A stretch of DNA of 64,000 nt from Canna indica (taxonomy: Eukaryota; Streptophyta; Magnoliopsida; Zingiberales; Cannaceae), in assembly GCA_034359265.1 (NCBI GenBank), contig CP136893.1, forward strand, positions 21,956,001 to 22,020,000, read 5' to 3'. The notes beneath the pieces were generated by a model. The model worked only from the letters and a program-made list of their open reading frames with translations. It did no database searches and was not told where the DNA came from. Positions 60,601 through 64,000 of this stretch are shown piece by piece. The position numbers were made by a program, and so were the translations under genes. Position 1 is the first letter of the stretch. Each line of letters begins with the position of its first letter.

Positions 60601-62229
60601 TACCAGTTACCCTATGGTTCAAGACTCCAGAAATGAAGTGATTTTGGACCGCCAGCTCAAGTAATTTAGAGAAACAATCCATGGCAAGATTGAAGATGAA
60701 CGGGGAGAGAGGGTTCCCCTGACGAACCCCACGACGATGCCGAAAGGAAGTACCAACGGATCCATTAGTAATAATGGTCGAGTAAGTGCCAAGAAGCTGA
60801 GATATCCATGCCCGCCATAATGGAGGAAAGCCGCGAGCCTCCAACAAATCCTCAATGAAACTCCAATCAATGGAATCAAAAGCCTTCTCATAGTCAACTT
60901 TGAAAAGAATGTCATCCTCGTCAACCTGCTTACAAGCCCAAACGGTCTCATGGACCCCCATAAAACAATCCAAAGTGCTTCGCCCCTTCATATAAGCGAA
61001 CTGATTAGCACCAATGAGCTTATCCATACAGGGTAGAAGCCGACGCGAAAGAACTCTGGAGAAGATCCGAATTATGCTATGCTCAAGGCTGATCGGTCTA
61101 AAGTCTCGGACTGTGGAAGCACCCTCCTTCTTGGGTATGAGAACAATATGCCCCGAGTTGAATCTTCTCAAACTGGACGGATCAAAATAAATCTCATTGA
61201 AGATTTGAAGAATATCCACTTGAATAGTGTCCCAATAAATTTTAAAGAATTCTGGAGGAAGGCCATCCGGGCCAGGAGCTTTAAAAGAGCCCACCTCAAA
61301 AACTGTCTCTTTAATCTCATCAAGAGTGAACGGAGAAATTAGTGAAAGTGGCTCCGGAATAGGGGGAAAGATTAAAACACTCCAATCAATCTGCAGTAGG
61401 GGCTTAACCTTTCTACCAAGAAGACCCAAGTAGAATCGACGGAACAGATCAGCCATCAATCCCTCATCCGTCACCTCCCCAAAGTCAGATTCCAAATGGT
61501 GAATCCAGTTGAGCTTCCTCCGGAGAGATGCCCATTGGTGAAAATATCTAGTATTGAGGTCGCCCTCCTTTATCCATCTGCGTTTGGCACGCTGCCTCCA
61601 GAAAATGTTCTCAACTACCTACCATTTCTTGATTAGCTTTTCCACAAAGGAACTTGATTGAAACAAATAATGACTGTAAAGTCTTAGAGTGAAATTGAAA
61701 GAAAAAAGTATACTGATGGCCAGTCAAGTAATTAGCAGACTTGAAAATTTTTATCCTAATCACTTCAAATACACATTTATTACTGACTTACTTCCAGGTG
61801 ATCCCCAGTTCTATCCTATTCTAGCTTCAGTGAATTCAAGATTGGGTTCAATTCCATTAGTTCACATTGAAGACATATGCAATGCACACATATTCCTGAT
61901 GGAGCAAGCTGAAGCTGAAGGCAGATACATTTGCTCTGCTGGCAGCTGTTCAATTCCTGAACTCACTGACCTTCTATCTTCAAATTACCCAACATTTAGT
62001 TCTAAAATGTAAGTGTTCTCTTCTTTGTTCATTTGCTAGTTTTAGTTGTATATTTAAAAGGGCATAATGCTGAAACGTTTGCAGATTTGATGAGAACTGC
62101 TGCAAAACAAGGTATCCGGTAGTTTCATCAAAGAAATTGACCGACTTAGGATTTAAGTTCAAATATGGTGCGAGTGATATCATTCAGCAGAGTGTTGCCT
62201 GCTCTGTTGAGGATGGCTTCTTGAGGTGA
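57651..62229 (+). CDS. NAD(P)-binding DFR/ANR-like reductase, 6 exons, intact
   Basis: Member of the extended short-chain dehydrogenase group with dihydroflavonol reductase, ANR and cinnamoyl-CoA reductase. Exons: 57651-57804, 57962-58132, 58349-58566, 58662-58821, 61798-62008, 62085-62229, giving 352 codons plus TGA. Visible: Rossmann loop TGATGYIAS near residue 24; [12 protein letters not shown]; the catalytic YVISK (YxxxK); [53 protein letters not shown]. Wording is closest to the plant group around Arabidopsis At4g27250, often labelled 'putative anthocyanidin reductase'; the substrate is not known and flavonoid activity should not be assumed. Introns 1, 3, 4 and 5 have the same phases and places as in the ANR gene at 48500-50096, and exon 4 is 160 bp in both. 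Intron 4 (2976 bp) contains an antisense LINE; if unspliced, translation would end at a stop at 58878-58880. The TATA box at 57589 supports this start. Confidence 0.92.
58970..61612 (-). mobile_element. 5'-truncated L1-type LINE in intron 4 of the reductase
   Basis: The insertion is flanked by a perfect 18-bp target duplication AACTACCTACCATTTCTT (58952-58969 and 61613-61630). It ends in a short A tail (T run at 58970-58975 in window orientation) and is cut at its 5' end inside ORF2, as usual for target-primed reverse transcription. Orientation is antisense to the host gene. Confidence 0.93.
59069..61612 (-). CDS. LINE ORF2 fragment: reverse transcriptase and zf-RVT, uninterrupted
   Basis: Open from the truncated 5' end for 847 codons to the stop at 59069-59071, with no internal stop. 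It begins in the linker before RT ([15 protein letters not shown]). It then shows RT motifs: [58 protein letters not shown] and the catalytic [10 protein letters not shown] near residue 350. Next come [11 protein letters not shown], the [14 protein letters not shown] block and a zf-RVT-like C-terminus ([20 protein letters not shown]). The endonuclease is absent because of 5' truncation, so the fragment cannot retrotranspose by itself. The clean frame and perfect target duplication point to a recent insertion. No start codon belongs to the fragment, so expression as a protein is doubtful. Confidence 0.9.
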   Translation of the reverse strand, partial: ENIFWRQRAKRRWIKEGDLNTRYFHQWASLRRKLNWIHHLESDFGEVTDEGLMADLFRRFYLGLLGRKVKPLLQIDWSVLIFPPIPEPLSLISPFTLDEIKETVFEVGSFKAPGPDGLPPEFFKIYWDTIQVDILQIFNEIYFDPSSLRRFNSGHIVLIPKKEGASTVRDFRPISLEHSIIRIFSRVLSRRLLPCMDKLIGANQFAYMKGRSTLDCFMGVHETVWACKQVDEDDILFKVDYEKAFDSIDWSFIEDLLEARGFPPLWRAWISQLLGTYSTIITNGSVGTSFRHRRGVRQGNPLSPFIFNLAMDCFSKLLELAVQNHFISGVLNHRVTGSVSHFMFADDLILFCRNDGSSLRNLLLLLKCFELVAGLKVNLAKSSVLCLKEDPVLSSQLASDIGCRVAELPLVYLGLPLRAGRLCKSDWLAFLSRFDARLNGWHGRILSRAGRLTLIKSVITSSTGYLLSVFKAPKWVIKRIDSRRKKFFWVGQESLSLRGRSLVAWDSLTCSKKEGGLGILDLQARNLARLGSWLWKVICRSDLVWVRILRNLYGDFRLWTNGGPFYRRASPIWRDLCGLFDLITPGLTFRVDFGDRIRLWTDRWLSGVSLADKFPSLFHLAINPKCFISEARVLDREESCIGWDVTFSALVDTDSLLSLARDLETIQHLRGDDSFGWKWTLDGLYSTKSLYLLLTYRGVPDGCLGFLWRIRLPPKISLFGWLKLRKRLLTRDRLFHWGIASDTSCFLCVNGSETHDHLFCACSFSCDGWKAFLALLRISFFPLSCSPWRSYGASASLSRAAALRARLLLIWSWYIWFERNSRAFRDQASTSQVLAASAVSFFELCSS

Positions 62230-62607
62230 CATCAATCTGGTGAAGAATGAGATTGACATGGTTTATTTTTGATAATTATGTAGCTTGTAAAAGGAATTAT
62301 GCATGTTTCAATGATTTATCTCATGGTTGATAGTACTAAAATATACATTAATGTGTGTTCCCCGGAGAAAACAATTTATTTTATGCTTGAAGAACTTGTA
62401 GGACCCGTTTGGTACCCTGTATAAGCTTCCTGTATAGTATTAGGATAATACTATATAATATTTGGGAAGGGTATTAACTAATACCCGTACTAAAAATAGT
62501 ACCTCATAAGCTGTCATAAGGTGTATTAGTAATACATTCTCAAAGCTCTTCATTAGTCTGCACTAGAACTTTCAATATTTTGGATACTCATTTTACCTTC
62601 GGCCAAA

Positions 62608-62660
62608 AATTAAAAAATATTTTAAAAATATTTTAAAAATATTTTAAAAATATTTTTAAT
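62608..62660. repeat. Tandem repeat of TATTTTAAAAA
   Basis: About five copies of an 11-bp AT unit. Confidence 0.85.
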
Positions 62661-62996
62661 TTAGGACAAATAAACGAAAATAGCTTGAGCTTTCACGAAT
62701 TTCTCAATTTTGGTCAATCCTTTGATTGGTCTCAATTCTATATAAGAAGTTTAGGATTGGTTTCAATAATAGTGATCCGTCAACCCGACGTGATCTCGCC
62801 CGTTAGTTCACTGACGTGGCGAATTAGTAATAATATGTTATTAACGCCACATCACTTGTAGTCCGTCCACATCACTTAAAAAAACCCGCACCCAACTTAC
62901 CGGTGGGTTCGTAGTCACACAACTATTGTCGGAGCCCAGAGATATACAGGACGACGAAGCTATTCGACCCTCGTCCATACCCATGCTTGCAGCACC

Positions 62997-63288
62997 GCCA
63001 GCATTCCATTGGTCGAAGCAGAGACCGAACGGAGAGGAGCGCCTGAGCGAACCCGTGCCGGAGGAAGCCGACAACTAGCAATATTTGGAGCAAACTAGCT
63101 GCGGCGATAGACGACCCGACGAGAACGGATGCATCTCTAATTAGGTTCCGAAAAGGAGATGTCCGGGATCAAGAAGACGGTGGGGTTTTGCAGAGGGATT
63201 GTCTATCTCTCTGACAGCATTCGATTGGTTGAAGCAGAGACCGAGCGCATAGGAGTGCTTGAGCGAACCCATGCTGGAGGAAGCCAAC
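62997..63288. repeat. Diverged direct repeat, two about 70-bp copies 218 bp apart
   Basis: AGCATTCCATTGGTCGAAGC... (from 62999) and AGCATTCGATTGGTTGAAGC... (from 63217) stay aligned through GAGCGAACCC.TGC.GGAGGAAGCC, and similarity continues weakly into TTGGAGC(A)AACTAGCTG. The second copy abuts the P450 pseudogene. Confidence 0.8.
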
Positions 63289-63327
63289 GACCAGATATTG
63301 GAGCTAACTAGCTGGGGCGACCGACGA

Positions 63328-64000
63328 CCCAAGTTCGCGAGCTTCCGGAAGGGCACGTACTTCGGTAGCACCGTCCGCGACCTCCTCAGCGACGACATCT
63401 TCAGCGCCGACGATGACACCTGGTGCAGGCAGCGCAAGACGACCAGCCTCGACTTCTACTCCGTTGAGTTTTGAGCCATGATCGCCCGCTCCCTCGTCGA
63501 GCTCGTCCACTCGCGCCTCCTCCCCTTGCTCGAGGACGTCGCTGCAAGCGGCGGCAGCGCGCCGATCGATCTCCTGGACGTGCTCCTTCGGCTCACCTTC
63601 GACAACGTGTGCATGATCGCCTTCGGGATCGACCTGGGCTGCCTCCACCCAGGGCTGTCGGAGCCCCTTCGCCAAGGCCTTCAAGGATGCCACGGAGGAC
63701 ACCATCATCTGCTTCATCACGCCCACCACCATCTGGCGAGCCCTGCGCTACTTCGACCTCGGCAACGAGAGGTGGCTCCGGCGATCGCTGCAGCGGGTAG
63801 ACGAGTTCGCCTACAACGTCATCAGAACAAGAAAAAAGGAACTGGCCATGGAGTCCTCCTCCCCCTCCGACAAATCAACGACAAGGTCCGATCTCCTGAC
63901 GGTATTCGCCAAGCACAAAGACGAGGATGGCAACCCCTTCTCGGAGAAGTTCCTGTGTGACATCTGCGTGAACTTTATCCTCGCCGGCTGCGACACCTCG
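63328..64000 (+). pseudogene. CYP86B-like cytochrome P450 pseudogene, 5'-truncated, continues beyond the window
   Basis: CYP86 enzymes omega-hydroxylate long-chain fatty acids in the endoplasmic reticulum for suberin and cutin. Visible: KFASFRKGTYFGSTVRDLL, IFSADDDTW, QRKTTSLDFYSVEF, then after a stop RSLVELVHSRLLPLLED, LRLTFDNVCMIAFGIDLGCL, and in a shifted frame KAFKDATEDT, VIRTRKKELAMES, RSDLLTVFAKHKDEDGNPF and FLCDICVNFILAGCDTS (the I-helix region, where AGRDTS is usual). Lesions: TGA at 63472-63474 where the family has an arginine or similar codon, and a net one-base shift near 63664-63667. The N-terminal membrane anchor and about the first hundred residues are absent upstream. The heme-binding cysteine region would lie past 64000. 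Coding GC is far above that of the other genes here. Subfamily assignment to CYP86B is by motif memory. Confidence 0.83.

Larger units (their letters stand above)
62230..63327. other. Spacer between reductase and P450 pseudogene
   Basis: Contains the reductase 3' side, a fragment starting GGACCCGTTTGGTACCCTGTA near 62401 that resembles one end of a Harbinger-like MITE without a matching end, an ATTTTAAAAAT tandem tract (62608-62660), and a 70-bp direct repeat listed separately. No gene is supported. Confidence 0.55.

Noticed and set aside
1..64000. tRNA, rRNA, CRISPR or clustered defence genes
   Set aside because: No cloverleaf, rRNA core sequence or spacer-repeat array was noticed; the tRNA-like words seen (TGGTATCAGAGC) are retrotransposon primer-binding sites.

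Overview
The window is nuclear DNA from a flowering plant. Evidence is three spliced plant-type genes with GT/AG introns, and repeats made only of plant transposon families: Copia, Gypsy, L1-type LINEs carrying an RNase H domain, CACTA, and hAT- and Mutator-like MITEs. The very GC-rich third positions of the cytochrome P450 fragment at the right end hint at a monocot; that is an inference. I see no bacterial, organellar, rRNA, tRNA or CRISPR feature.

Layout. 1-1768: AT-rich spacer. 1769-8814 (-): intact 13-exon gene for an mRNA cap guanine-N7 methyltransferase, with a hAT-type MITE in one intron. 9203-15498 (+): decayed LINE. 15643-about 22010 (+): CACTA transposon with a dead transposase, cut off at its right end. 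About 22010-27557: degenerate Gypsy-like debris with a 120-bp tandem repeat and three MITEs. About 27558-48157: nested LTR retrotransposons. A decayed Tnt1-like Copia element (A, -) was split by a gag-only Copia-type element (B, 28224-45634, -). B was then entered by a sister element in the opposite orientation (C, 31447-about 38560, +), by a large LTR now present as a solo copy (38812-41638), and by a small hAT MITE (42555-42770).

48500-50096 (-): intact six-exon anthocyanidin reductase gene. 51203-54820: a Mutator-like MITE broken by a non-coding LTR element. 55714-56735: a terminal-inverted-repeat element filled with a minisatellite. 57651-62229 (+): a second intact six-exon reductase of the same superfamily (DFR/ANR-like); its fourth intron holds a young 5'-truncated LINE in antisense with an uninterrupted 847-codon reading frame. 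63328-64000 (+): start of a CYP86B-like P450 pseudogene that runs off the window.

The two reductases are arranged head to head, about 7.5 kb apart, and share four of five intron positions, so they are ancient relatives; they need not act in one pathway. The ANR-like enzyme fits proanthocyanidin (flavan-3-ol) synthesis. The substrate of the second is unknown. I found no undescribed cellular system. The most unusual items are the gag-only retroelement pair, the non-coding LTR element with an apparent 62-bp flanking duplication, and the exon-5-like duplicate next to exon 4 of the second reductase.
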